A DNA stretch of 64,000 nt from positions 248,001 to 312,000 of the forward strand of contig NZ_JAPDIR010000004.1 in assembly GCF_029870595.1 (NCBI RefSeq), read 5' to 3'. The notes under the pieces are model-generated. The model saw only the letters and a list, made by a program, of their open reading frames with translations. It did not search any database and was not told the DNA's origin. This document shows positions 43,913 through 51,656 of the stretch, in pieces. The stretch comes from Sphingomonas sp. CBMAI 2297. Its GTDB lineage: Bacteria; Pseudomonadota; Alphaproteobacteria; Sphingomonadales; Sphingomonadaceae. The position numbers and the translations under genes are program-made. Each line of letters opens with the position of its first letter. The stretch's first letter is position 1.

Positions 43913-46045
43913 TCAGAGACCTTTCCGCTCGTGGATTGAAAGCTGTTCATAGGCGGCGTCGCGCGTCAGGCGCCCCGCTTCCATGCGGTAGACGGTGTCG
44001 CAGATCTCCAGGACCTGCGAGTCGTGCGAGGTGATCACCTTGGTGGAAGGATGCTCGGCGAGCGCCCGGATCATCCGGGTGGCGGTTTCCGCATCCAGGT
44101 TCGAAGTAACCTCGTCGAGCAGCAGCAAAGGGGGATCGCCATAGAGCGCGCGCGCCAGCATCAGACGGCGACGCTGCCCGCTGGAGAGCGTGCCGTTCTC
44201 TTCGCTCACCACCGTGTCGAGTCCGCGCGGCAATCCCTCGACTACGTCATCGAGACAGGCCACCCGCAGTGCCGAAAGCGCGCGGCCGCGGTCGGGGCTT
44301 TCCTCGAATCCGGTGACGTTCTCGAGGATCGAGCCGCGCACCAGCTTGTCCGCGCCGAGCACCAGTCCGACATTGGCGCGATAGGCCTTGAGACCCCAGG
44401 TCGTGAGACCGACGCCGTCCACTTCCATTGCGCCTTCGCTCGGCGTGTAGAGTCCGGCCAGGATCTTCAGCAGCGTCGTCTTGCCCGAGCCTGACGGACC
44501 CATGATCGCGATCGCGTTGCCCTGCTTCGCACCGAGCTCGAAATCGATGTCGGACAGGATCGGCGCGTCGGCGAATCCGGCGCGATAGGTCACGCCGCGC
44601 AGTTTGACCGCGTCGCGGATATGGCGCTCGATCGGCTGGTCGCTCGGCTCGGGCTCCTCCTCAAGGAAATCGGACAGCCGCGTCATGTTCGCGCCGAGCA
44701 GCGATACCTCGGTCATCGTCGTGACCAGATTGTCGATCCGGTCGAAGAAGATCGTGCGATAGGTGAAGAAGGCATAGAGCATGCCGACGGTCATTTGCTG
44801 GAGCAGCACCGCGGCGACGCCGTAATAGAGCGTCACCGCCATGCCCAGCGCCGTGACCAGCTCGACCAGCAGGACCGCATTGGCTTCGGTGATCTGGATG
44901 CGGAAACTGGCATTCACGTGCCGCACCAGACTGTCGTACCAGCGGTTGGTGGTGACGATCGTCGCATTGCCGGTCTTGATCGCGGCGACCGCGCGCAGAT
45001 TGTCGATGAGGCGCGAGCGCTCGTCGGACTTGGCCTTGAGCGCGACTGCGCCCTGGCGGCGCATATAGGGATAGAGCGTGAGCCGGATCGCGATGACTAT
45101 CAGGAAGATCGCGCTCACCAGTGCGGCCAGTCCGGGGGCGTAGAGAAACATGATCGCGCCGCTCAGCAGGATCATGATCAGGTCCACCGCCGCGGCGGAG
45201 AAGGATTTGGTGACGACATTGCGCACCGAATCGATCGAATCGAGCCGGGTGGCCACGTCGCCCGGATGGCGGCCCTCGAAATAGCGCAGCGGCAGCCGGA
45301 AGATATGGCCCACGGCGTTGCGCGTCAGCTGCGCGAAGAAGGCGCTGCCGGCATTGGCGATGACGCGCTTCTGGATCCAGGTCGCCACCGCGGTGCTGAT
45401 CGAGACCAGCATAAGGCCGACCGCGAGCACCCATAGCAGGTCGAGGTCGTTGCGCGGCAGCACCGAATCGAGCGCGACCTGAACGATCATCGGCATCAGC
45501 ATCGCGATGACGGCACCCGCGGTGGCAACGACGATCACCTGGATCAGCGAGGACTTCAAGCCGTGGGTGAGGTCGAAGATCCGCGACAGCGTGTATTTCT
45601 TGGCGCGCACGATCGTCTCGAACGCGCCGCCCGGCGAGACCTCGAGGACAGTGCCGCTGAAATGCTCGCCAAACTCGGCCATGTCATAGGTGCGCACGCC
45701 CATCGCGGGATTGTGGATGACGACGCGGCCGCGCCGGACCGACTTCAGCACGACGAAGTGATTGTTGTCCCAGTGCAGGATCGCCGGCGTGCGGACATGG
45801 GCGAGATCGGCGAAATCATCGACGCGGAAACCCCGCACATCGAAGCGCAGCTGGTCGGCGACACTGGCCAGGTCGGAAAGGCTGAGGCCGCGCCGCGTCG
45901 TGCGGTACTGGCTGCGCAGATAGGTCAAGTCGAGCCGGTGGCCGTGCCAGTGCGCGATCATCGCCATGCAGGCGATCCCGCACTCACCATTGGCCTCTTG
46001 CAGGATCATGGGCAGCGTCCGCCGCCCGGATTCGAACAGGTTCAT
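43913..46045 (-). CDS. C39-peptidase ABC exporter (PCAT) for a double-glycine-leader peptide
   Basis: The 710-residue transporter combines three modules. The C39 peptidase (residues 1-140) has Cys22 in QEANGECGIACMAM and His96 in HWDNNHFVVLK; the third catalytic position reads HNPAMG with Asn112 instead of the usual Asp. A six-helix membrane domain follows. The ATPase domain has Walker A GPSGSGKTTLLK, LSSGQRRRLMLARAL and LLLLDEVTSNLD. Such proteins cleave after Gly-Gly and export the core. The candidate substrate is encoded at 48279. The start overlaps the HlyD gene by 4 bp. Confidence 0.92.
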   Translation of the reverse strand: MNLFESGRRTLPMILQEANGECGIACMAMIAHWHGHRLDLTYLRSQYRTTRRGLSLSDLASVADQLRFDVRGFRVDDFADLAHVRTPAILHWDNNHFVVLKSVRRGRVVIHNPAMGVRTYDMAEFGEHFSGTVLEVSPGGAFETIVRAKKYTLSRIFDLTHGLKSSLIQVIVVATAGAVIAMLMPMIVQVALDSVLPRNDLDLLWVLAVGLMLVSISTAVATWIQKRVIANAGSAFFAQLTRNAVGHIFRLPLRYFEGRHPGDVATRLDSIDSVRNVVTKSFSAAAVDLIMILLSGAIMFLYAPGLAALVSAIFLIVIAIRLTLYPYMRRQGAVALKAKSDERSRLIDNLRAVAAIKTGNATIVTTNRWYDSLVRHVNASFRIQITEANAVLLVELVTALGMAVTLYYGVAAVLLQQMTVGMLYAFFTYRTIFFDRIDNLVTTMTEVSLLGANMTRLSDFLEEEPEPSDQPIERHIRDAVKLRGVTYRAGFADAPILSDIDFELGAKQGNAIAIMGPSGSGKTTLLKILAGLYTPSEGAMEVDGVGLTTWGLKAYRANVGLVLGADKLVRGSILENVTGFEESPDRGRALSALRVACLDDVVEGLPRGLDTVVSEENGTLSSGQRRRLMLARALYGDPPLLLLDEVTSNLDAETATRMIRALAEHPSTKVITSHDSQVLEICDTVYRMEAGRLTRDAAYEQLSIHERKGL

Positions 46046-47283
46046 CCCATGCGTCCCTTGAGTGCGACGAGCGGCTCCAGGAACCATTGCAGCAGGTTGC
46101 GCCGCTCGACTTCGATGTCGGCGGTCAGCGTCATCCCGACCTTGAGCGCGCGGCGGCGGCCATAGGCCTCGACCGCGTCGTCGGCGGGCGCCACTTCGAC
46201 GATGAAGTTGCGCTCGATCTGCTTGGCGTCGTCGGGCTTCTGTGCGCCGGTGTCGATCGAGGCCTGCTCGACCCGGACGACCTTGCCGTAGCGCACGCCG
46301 AAGCTCTGATAGGGAAAGGCGTCGTACTTCAGCACGACGCGCTGGCCGACATCGATCATGCCGATCGCCTTGGACGGCACGGTGAGGACGGCGGTCAGCC
46401 GTGCCGCAGGCTGGCCGATGGCGAGGATGCGCGCGCCGGCCTCGATGCGCTCGCCCGGCCGCACCGAAACTGCCGCGACAACGCCGTCGGCGGGGGCGAC
46501 GATCTCGCGCGTCTGCAGCGAGGTCTGGCCGTGCAGCTGGTTCTCGGTCTGCAGCCGCTGGGTGCTGAGGTTGAGCATCGCCTGGCGGATCTCGGCGATG
46601 CGGTTCTCGAGCGCGGTCACGCGATCGGCGCGGGAGCGCCGTACCTCCTGCAGGGTCAGTTCGGTGTCCGAGGCTTCCTGGTTGAGCTGCATGACCACGC
46701 CGCGCACCTGGTCCACGGCCATGTCGGTGATGAAGCCCTTGCTGGCGAGTTGCTCATAGCCGCGCAGGCGCCGCTCGGCCATCTGCTGGCGCTCCTTGGT
46801 CGCGCTGCCGCGATTGCGCGCCGAGGCGAGCGATGCCTGGGCGCTCGCCTCGACCTCGGTGATCTGGTGGCGCGCCTCCTCGCTCGACCGCGCATATTCG
46901 GCGAGTTGACTGTCCATGTTCGCGATGGACTCGCGCATGCGCTGGATGCTCTGCGCGATAGTGTCGCCGTCGCCGCTGATCACCGGCGGCAGGCTGAGCA
47001 CCGCCAGCACCTGCCCCTTATGGACGCGCGTGCCCGAGGTGACTCGCAGTTGCGAGACGATCGCTCCCTGATCGGCGACGACCGCCGAGAAGCCCGAGAC
47101 CGCGGCTATCTCGCCGGATACCGTCTCCTGCTTCGAATATTGCGTGGCCCAGCAGAAGATTCCCCCCACGATGAGCAGCGAGCCGAAGAATATGCTCAAG
47201 ACATGGTCGAACACGGGCTGCGCGAGCAGCACTTTCGAATTCATGTCGGCCGCGCTACGCGGCTTGGTGAGGATGGCGGTCAT
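46042..47283 (-). CDS. HlyD-family membrane-fusion protein
   Basis: The 413-residue adaptor has one N-terminal membrane helix (SIFFGSLLIVGGIFCWATQY), a lipoyl-like half domain, a long coiled-coil hairpin (about 110-250, for example MRESIANMDSQLAEYARSSEEA), the second lipoyl half (TREIVAPADGVVAAVSVRPGERI) and a beta-barrel domain. It bridges the C39 exporter to an outer-membrane duct, probably TolC encoded elsewhere. The start and stop each overlap their neighbours by 4 bp. Confidence 0.9.
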   Translation of the reverse strand: MTAILTKPRSAADMNSKVLLAQPVFDHVLSIFFGSLLIVGGIFCWATQYSKQETVSGEIAAVSGFSAVVADQGAIVSQLRVTSGTRVHKGQVLAVLSLPPVISGDGDTIAQSIQRMRESIANMDSQLAEYARSSEEARHQITEVEASAQASLASARNRGSATKERQQMAERRLRGYEQLASKGFITDMAVDQVRGVVMQLNQEASDTELTLQEVRRSRADRVTALENRIAEIRQAMLNLSTQRLQTENQLHGQTSLQTREIVAPADGVVAAVSVRPGERIEAGARILAIGQPAARLTAVLTVPSKAIGMIDVGQRVVLKYDAFPYQSFGVRYGKVVRVEQASIDTGAQKPDDAKQIERNFIVEVAPADDAVEAYGRRRALKVGMTLTADIEVERRNLLQWFLEPLVALKGRMG

Positions 47284-48224
47284 GCCGCGCACCGCTGCCG
47301 CGCAGTGACGAACTCGTCGAAGCGCTGCCACATATGCCATTGCTCGGGGCAGCCGCGCACGGAGTTGGTGATGAAGGACGCGACCTTTCCGGTCGCACGG
47401 TCACGTTCGCCTTGTCGCGAAGGCACTTCGAGCAGGTCCGCCACGGTGACTTGGTCGCCCGTGCCCCGGGCCTCGGCCCGGAACAGCAGAAGCGGAACCT
47501 GACAAAGTGCCGCGATATCGACCGCACCCGCCGCGATCCGCGCCGGGGTCCAGAGCAAGTCGGCATCTACCGCACGGCCATAGCTTTCGGGCAGGTCAAC
47601 CAGCGCGATCAGGATCGCCCCCATGCGCACTCGCTTGAGCAGCGCATGAAACTCCGCCGGCTCCGTCGGCGCCATCAGTGCCACGCGTACGCCCAGTTGA
47701 TCGAGGCGGTTCATCGCCCGGCTCTCGTCATCATCCGCGGTTTGCGTCTTGACGATGATGACGTCGCGGTCGCGGAAATAGCGATGCAGCAGCCAGGCAA
47801 GCGCCAGCGAATAGGGCCCCATGTGCAGCGTCGCCAGAACCGCGCCGCGCTGGCGCGAAATCCAGCGCAGCGCATCATCATCTTCAGTCCGGACGTTTGC
47901 GGCATCGGCGAGCAGCCCAGGCAGCGAGCGATCGGCGAGCGCGAGCCATTCCATCTGGAAAAGCAGATCATGATAGCCGTTCTCGCCGGCCAGCTTCCAC
48001 GCCTGCGCACGAGGCAACTGCAAGACCCTGGCCATCATCCACGCGCTCCTGCCGCAGGGCCGCAACAACCCGGATGCCCGCGAGAGGCTAAAGGCCGAGC
48101 GGAGCAGCTTCCGGCGTACCTGCATCGGGAGACGCGCCAATAGGCGGACACCACGTTCGGCCAGGGAGTAGGCGCCACGGCGATCAGCTTCGCTCTGCGA
48201 CGGCAACGGAACGGGATCTGCCAT
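47280..48224 (-). CDS. LpxL/HtrB-like acyltransferase-fold protein of the peptide cluster
   Basis: The 314-residue protein resembles lysophospholipid/lipid A acyltransferases: the core VLATLHMGPYSLALAWLLHRYF has the His of the HX4(D/E) motif, but the acidic residue is Ser. IIVKTQTADDDESRAMNRLDQLGV, GAILIALVDLPESYG and TPARIAAGAVDIAALCQVPLLLF follow the LpxL plan. There is no N-terminal membrane anchor of the usual type. These enzymes take acyl groups from ACP, so with the cluster ACP and ketosynthase it is the best candidate for peptide acylation. The altered motif leaves activity open. Confidence 0.72.
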   Translation of the reverse strand: MADPVPLPSQSEADRRGAYSLAERGVRLLARLPMQVRRKLLRSAFSLSRASGLLRPCGRSAWMMARVLQLPRAQAWKLAGENGYHDLLFQMEWLALADRSLPGLLADAANVRTEDDDALRWISRQRGAVLATLHMGPYSLALAWLLHRYFRDRDVIIVKTQTADDDESRAMNRLDQLGVRVALMAPTEPAEFHALLKRVRMGAILIALVDLPESYGRAVDADLLWTPARIAAGAVDIAALCQVPLLLFRAEARGTGDQVTVADLLEVPSRQGERDRATGKVASFITNSVRGCPEQWHMWQRFDEFVTARQRCAA

Positions 48225-48278
48225 GACACCACACTTGCAAAATGCGACGCCCCGGCGAACCGGGGCGTCGCGATCACA

Positions 48279-48527
48279 TCAGCACTTCTTCGAGGCCTTG
48301 ACGCCCACCGAGAAGCCGCCGTTCTGAGTCCAGCCGCCGGTAACCTCGACGCCCCAGCCATTGTCGGCTGCGGCACCGGCCTGAGCCGAATACTGCGCCT
48401 CGCTCACGACGAGCGAGTAGCTGCCATCGCCATTATCCGTGGCGACGCTGGCATAGCTTCCGGCATCGAACTCGCCATAGCCGCCGACGATCATTTCCAG
48501 CTCGACGAGAGAAAGATTACGCATCAT
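48279..48527 (-). CDS. Double-glycine-leader precursor peptide (putative exported bacteriocin-like peptide)
   Basis: The 82-residue product begins MMRNLSLVELEMIVGG, a textbook leader (LSxxEL-x2-I-x-GG) for C39 peptidase exporters, with the expected cut after Gly16. The 66-residue core is rich in Gly, Ala, Ser, Asn and aromatic residues (DNGDGSYSLVVSEAQYSAQA, GWGVEVTGGWTQNGG). It has no Lys until the end and finishes KASKKC with a single terminal Cys. GGGGA precedes tandem ATG codons. The exporter, adaptor and fatty-acid-type genes follow on the same strand. The activity (antibacterial, signal, adhesion) cannot be read from sequence. Confidence 0.82.
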   Translation of the reverse strand: MMRNLSLVELEMIVGGYGEFDAGSYASVATDNGDGSYSLVVSEAQYSAQAGAAADNGWGVEVTGGWTQNGGFSVGVKASKKC

Positions 48528-48539
48528 ATTTCCCCTTAG

Positions 48540-48573
48540 ATTAGTCGAAAGCACCTGTTGCAATTCGACTAAT
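48540..48573 (-). promoter_or_regulatory. Perfect 10-bp inverted repeat between regulator and peptide gene
   Basis: ATTAGTCGAA (48540-48549) and TTCGACTAAT (48564-48573) are exact inverted copies with a 14-base centre. The element fills most of the 59-bp gap between the MarR-like gene stop and the peptide ATG. No T-run follows on the transcribed strand, so an operator or RNA switch is more likely than a terminator. The adjacent MarR-like protein is the obvious candidate binder. Confidence 0.65.
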
Positions 48574-48586
48574 GCTACATCCCATC

Positions 48587-49279
48587 TCAAGATACTTTGA
48601 GGAATACAGAATTTGCGTCGTTATTGACTGCATCCAATACTGGAGCTTTCTGATCAAAACTTGTCATACGCAATGGGGATACTTCATCCCCCTGCGCCCC
48701 CTCTGCGGAATCTTCGCGCATCTCGGTCAGCCTCATGTTGACCCGGAAACGCACCGCGCCGCCCGAGTGCTCAGCCTCAAGATGGGCGATCAGCTTTGCC
48801 CTGACCGATTCAGCAAGGCGCAGAAGGCGTCGGCGGCCATCGCTGGGGTCGGGTTGACTCACCACCAATCCGCGCTTCTCGATGCAGTTTAGGAGGCGGA
48901 TAGCCGTGCTTTGCGGCCCACCCAGGCTGATGCACGCATTGCTGACGGGAACGGCCTCGCCGTCCATCTCGGCCAGCAGAAGCTCGAGCATAAGGCTCCA
49001 AAGCGCATTTCCGAAAAGATCGGGCGCCCCGAAGTTCGGCCGCGATTGCGACCGCGACAATGCAAGTTTCACATCGGATGCACTCAGGCTATCCGATAAG
49101 TTTGCACTAAAAATTGTAGCAGATGCATTTATTTGTTCTACAGATTGCTGCGCAAGGTCATCTAGTTTTAATTGTATCTCGCGCAAGCCCTTAGCGAAAC
49201 GCTCAGCAGAACGAACAGCGCGAGTTATATCACGCGCCACATCAATATTTGACACCGAATTATCCCCCATCGGTCGCAT
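48587..49279 (-). CDS. MarR-like winged-helix regulator
   Basis: This 230-residue protein has an unusual N-terminal extension of about 95 residues (helical, AVRSAERFAKGLREIQLKLDD), then a winged-helix domain: LFGNALWSLMLELLLAEMDG, VSNACISLGGPQSTAIRLLNCIEKRGLV and DPSDGRRRLLRLAESVRAKL, the last being the DxRxxxLxLT-type wing of the MarR family. An unstructured tail of about 60 residues follows. Codon use is less GC-rich than that of neighbours. It is first in the peptide cluster and probably controls it through the inverted repeat downstream. Confidence 0.75.
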   Translation of the reverse strand: MRPMGDNSVSNIDVARDITRAVRSAERFAKGLREIQLKLDDLAQQSVEQINASATIFSANLSDSLSASDVKLALSRSQSRPNFGAPDLFGNALWSLMLELLLAEMDGEAVPVSNACISLGGPQSTAIRLLNCIEKRGLVVSQPDPSDGRRRLLRLAESVRAKLIAHLEAEHSGGAVRFRVNMRLTEMREDSAEGAQGDEVSPLRMTSFDQKAPVLDAVNNDANSVFLKVS

Positions 49280-49596
49280 CCATCATTAAAGGTTTGGATT
49301 TTTTTATGTCAAGCGCGATATAGATCAAATATCAGACCATAATCTACTTGACTCTTGTTCTAATTTATCTTAGGCGATCGATCCGCTCCCGTAATATAAC
49401 CATTATGGTCTTATCGAAGGGTTTGCGTCGTTGCGCCAACGCGTCTGAATTGTCGCGCGCTCGTCCTGAATGCGTGTTCTTGCGCGCGTGGGCCTCGGTC
49501 GCTCTGGGAAGCATGGACCTCGACGCGCTGTTCGCGTGGGCGACATGCACGGCCTAGCCGGCGTCATAGTCGCGGGAAGACGGCTTTCGTCAGGCC
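49280..49596. other. 317-bp AT-rich gap, likely boundary of the peptide cluster
   Basis: Besides the promoter at 49287-49314 I see no gene. The part from 49290 to 49420 is much richer in A and T than the surroundings, as is common at the edge of acquired DNA. Beyond it lies the end of the AlkB-like gene. Confidence 0.5.
49287..49314 (-). promoter_or_regulatory. Candidate sigma70-type promoter of the peptide cluster regulator
   Basis: On the - strand TTGACA (49314-49309) is followed after 16 bases by TTTAAT (49292-49287), a near-consensus promoter in an AT-rich patch. The predicted transcript start falls within a base or two of the ATG at 49279, so the mRNA may be leaderless or translation may begin at the ATG at 49270. 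Confidence 0.5.
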
Positions 49597-50187
49597 CTAC
49601 CCCGCGTGCCCGGCCTTGCATTTTCCCGTTTCCGAAAGGCCGCGAAAGGTGATCGACCACCGTGTCGCGGTACCGGGCACGATGCTGTGCTCCCATCCGT
49701 GCCGGACGTCTCCGTCGAGATGATAGATCGAGCGCGGCGGGAGGAAGATGGAGGCGCGATCATAGCGCTCCCCGTTGCGCCGCCGGAAACGCATGGTCGC
49801 CGGTGATCCGAGCGAGATGCCGATAACCGCATCGAGTTCGGGCCGATCCCTGTGCCAGCCGATGCCGGCGCCAGGCTCGTACTTGAGGATCGAGACCTGC
49901 ACCACGTCATCGGCCGCGACACCGGCGAACGCCGCCGCCCGCGACTTCAGCGGCGACAGAAAAGCCGGGATCGGATCGGCCGGCCCGAACTCGGACTTGT
50001 CGAAATCATAATGCCAGCCGAACGAGCGGGTGCGACGCTTGCTCGTCCATCCCTGAAACGGGAAATGGGGAAGCTCGATCGCATCGATCTCGCGGATCAG
50101 CGCGCGCTCCTCCTCGGGAGAAATGATCGCATCCCGAAAGCCCAGGCCGGGAACGACAGCCGGCATATCGAACAATTCGGTCTGCAC
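49597..50187 (-). CDS. AlkB-like 2-oxoglutarate/Fe(II) dioxygenase
   Basis: The 196-residue protein is a compact AlkB-type demethylase. GWHRDRPELDAVIGISLG gives the HxD iron ligands, the third ligand is His in the HLDGDVRHGWEHSI segment, and RWSITFRGL holds the 2-oxoglutarate-binding arginines. The GTG at 50187 gives VQTELFDMPAV, matching the usual QTxLFD start. These enzymes remove methyl groups from DNA or RNA bases. It is the leftmost gene of the alkylation island and reads leftward. Confidence 0.85.
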   Translation of the reverse strand: MQTELFDMPAVVPGLGFRDAIISPEEERALIREIDAIELPHFPFQGWTSKRRTRSFGWHYDFDKSEFGPADPIPAFLSPLKSRAAAFAGVAADDVVQVSILKYEPGAGIGWHRDRPELDAVIGISLGSPATMRFRRRNGERYDRASIFLPPRSIYHLDGDVRHGWEHSIVPGTATRWSITFRGLSETGKCKAGHAG

Positions 50188-50444
50188 TCCGGCACCTCGA
50201 CATCTCGGCCACGCCACGGATATGGCTGGCTCGTGTGGCGTCGCCTGCGGCGATCCACCGACATTCGACCGATATAGGGCGTATCCCCGCGCATGGCTGG
50301 CGGTTTTCGGACATGGTCGCGAGCGAACCGACGCGACGTTCCGCATTCCTGGATCTGAAAGCAGGAATCGGAGAGCGGAATGGGCGTAGAAAGGACAGGG
50401 TCGCCGCCTTCTCGGGAGCGGGCTCGTCCACCAGGGAGAATGCG
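50188..50444. other. Intergenic region with a 22-bp inverted copy of the 56.1-kb gene start
   Basis: The 257 bp between two divergent genes contain a conserved regulatory motif (50352-50378). At 50297-50318 there is a 22-bp exact inverted match to 56134-56155, including an ATG and codons for MSENRQ on the - strand. After MSENRQ the two sequences diverge, so this looks like a recombination scar or a remnant of a duplicated gene start. Confidence 0.55.
50352..50378 (+). promoter_or_regulatory. Shared alkylation-island motif, copy 1
   Basis: GATCTGAAAGCAGG then AATCGGAGAGCGG matches the six-copy consensus whose core is CARGRNNCGGAGT; the last T is A here. It lies 66 bp before the ATG of the gene at 50445. 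Confidence 0.6.
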
Positions 50445-51104
50445 ATGCCATTGCAGAACCGGGTCGATCCCTTCGGCGCCATCCATGCCGCACCGGAGCG
50501 CGGCCTGTTCACCGGCAATCGCGGCATCATCCATGATCCCGAGACCAAGACGCTTCTCAAGAAGCGCTGGACCCTGCCGGCCTGGATCATCTGCACCTGC
50601 GAATATCGCGACTGGCGACGGGAGCCGATGGGCAGGAACCGGCCGGGCGGGAAAACCGGCTGGACGGAGTTGTTCTTTCTCGACGAGGTGACGGCACTGG
50701 CCGCAGGCCATCGCCCCTGCTTCTTCTGTCGACGCGATCGCGCGACCGATTTCGCGTCGAGGTTCGGCCAGGCATTCGACATCGAAAAGCCGCGCGCGCC
50801 GATGATCGACAGGCGGCTGCACGCGGAACGGACGGCCTCTGGCGGCCGGCTCCCTTTCGTGACGCTCGACGCGCTTGGCGATCTGCCCGACGGAACGATG
50901 ATCGCCGCGACCCAGGCGGTCTATGCGCTCCGTGCGGGCAATGCGCACAAATGGTCGTTCGCCGGCTATTCCGGCCCGATCCCGCTTGATTGCCTTTCCG
51001 GACAGCAACTGCGCCTGGTGACCCCGCCCACTACGGTCGCGGTGTTGCGGGAGGGCTTCGTGCCGGTCTGGCATCCCACCGTCGGCGCGCCCGTCCGGCG
51101 ATAG
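50445..51104 (+). CDS. Uncharacterised cytosolic protein of the alkylation island
   Basis: The 219-residue protein has AGGGAG 7 bp before its ATG. It contains CTCEYRDWRREPMGRN and HRPCFFCRRDRATDF, giving three or four cysteines that could bind a metal. A conserved-looking C-terminal part follows (AYALRAGNAHKWSFAGYSGPI, LVTPPTTVAVLREGF). I do not recognise a characterised domain. The shared motif upstream places it with the alkylation-response genes, so a repair or protective role is likely but unproven. Confidence 0.7.
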   Translation: MPLQNRVDPFGAIHAAPERGLFTGNRGIIHDPETKTLLKKRWTLPAWIICTCEYRDWRREPMGRNRPGGKTGWTELFFLDEVTALAAGHRPCFFCRRDRATDFASRFGQAFDIEKPRAPMIDRRLHAERTASGGRLPFVTLDALGDLPDGTMIAATQAVYALRAGNAHKWSFAGYSGPIPLDCLSGQQLRLVTPPTTVAVLREGFVPVWHPTVGAPVRR

Positions 51105-51229
51105 CCTCGCGCGATATCCCTGGCGGCGGTCGCGCGGCAATCCCTTTGATCCGACATGTTCCGGGCTGCGAGATACAAGGCCTGGGCCTCGCCCTGGTGC
51201 GAAGCCCGGACCCCTCCCTGTTCGCGAGC

Positions 51230-51493
51230 ATTTGTCCGCGCAGCCGATAACGATCGCGGGAACAGGAAATCCGCGCGCGCCGAGCGCCTCGAAGTCCGAC
51301 GCCTTCATATCGGGGCCGACGAGGATGACGTGGACCGGCTTGGGAGCGACAGGCCATGGCTGGCCTATGCGATCGCCTTGAAGCCCAGTTTCTCGAGTGC
51401 TTTCGCTTCACCCGGCGTCGCGGCATCGGGAAGAACGAAGAAACCGCCATGCAGCTTGCGCAAGGCTTGGCGCTTGGCGGTGGCGTTGGTCAT
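51230..51493 (-). pseudogene. Remnant of an isocitrate lyase/PEP mutase-family gene
   Basis: The ATG at 51493 opens a 42-codon frame (KLHGGFFVLPDAATPGEAKALEKLGFKAIA) that matches the N-terminus of this TIM-barrel family and stops at 51365. Just beyond, the - strand reads KPVHVILVGPDMKASDFEALGAR, resembling the C-terminal part of the same family. About 150 internal residues are missing, so the gene is broken by deletion. A reverse-oriented copy of the island motif lies 53 bp upstream, which shows it was once co-regulated with the repair genes. Confidence 0.55.
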
Positions 51494-51546
51494 CTCTCAC
51501 TCCCGTCCCTGAAGACGACAGGAGATCGTCACGGGCCGGATCGGCC

Positions 51547-51568
51547 AACACTCCGTTTCTTGTCCTCA
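51547..51568 (-). promoter_or_regulatory. Shared alkylation-island motif, copy 2 (reverse orientation)
   Basis: Read on the - strand the site is TGAGGACAAGAAACGGAGTG then TT, with an exact CAAGAAACGGAGT core. It stands in front of the broken PEP mutase-like gene and close to copy 3, which points the other way toward ada. Confidence 0.6.
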
Positions 51569-51656
51569 CAGGGCACATCACCGAAACGCCACTATATGAC
51601 ATTGGTCCCGGTGCCCTGGCGGCTCGTCTTCGCGGCAGCGCATTCCGCGGGGAGTC

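Noticed and set aside
49348..49557. A short + strand frame in the AT-rich gap
   Set aside because: There is no ribosome site, it overlaps the likely boundary region, and it has no recognisable sequence pattern.
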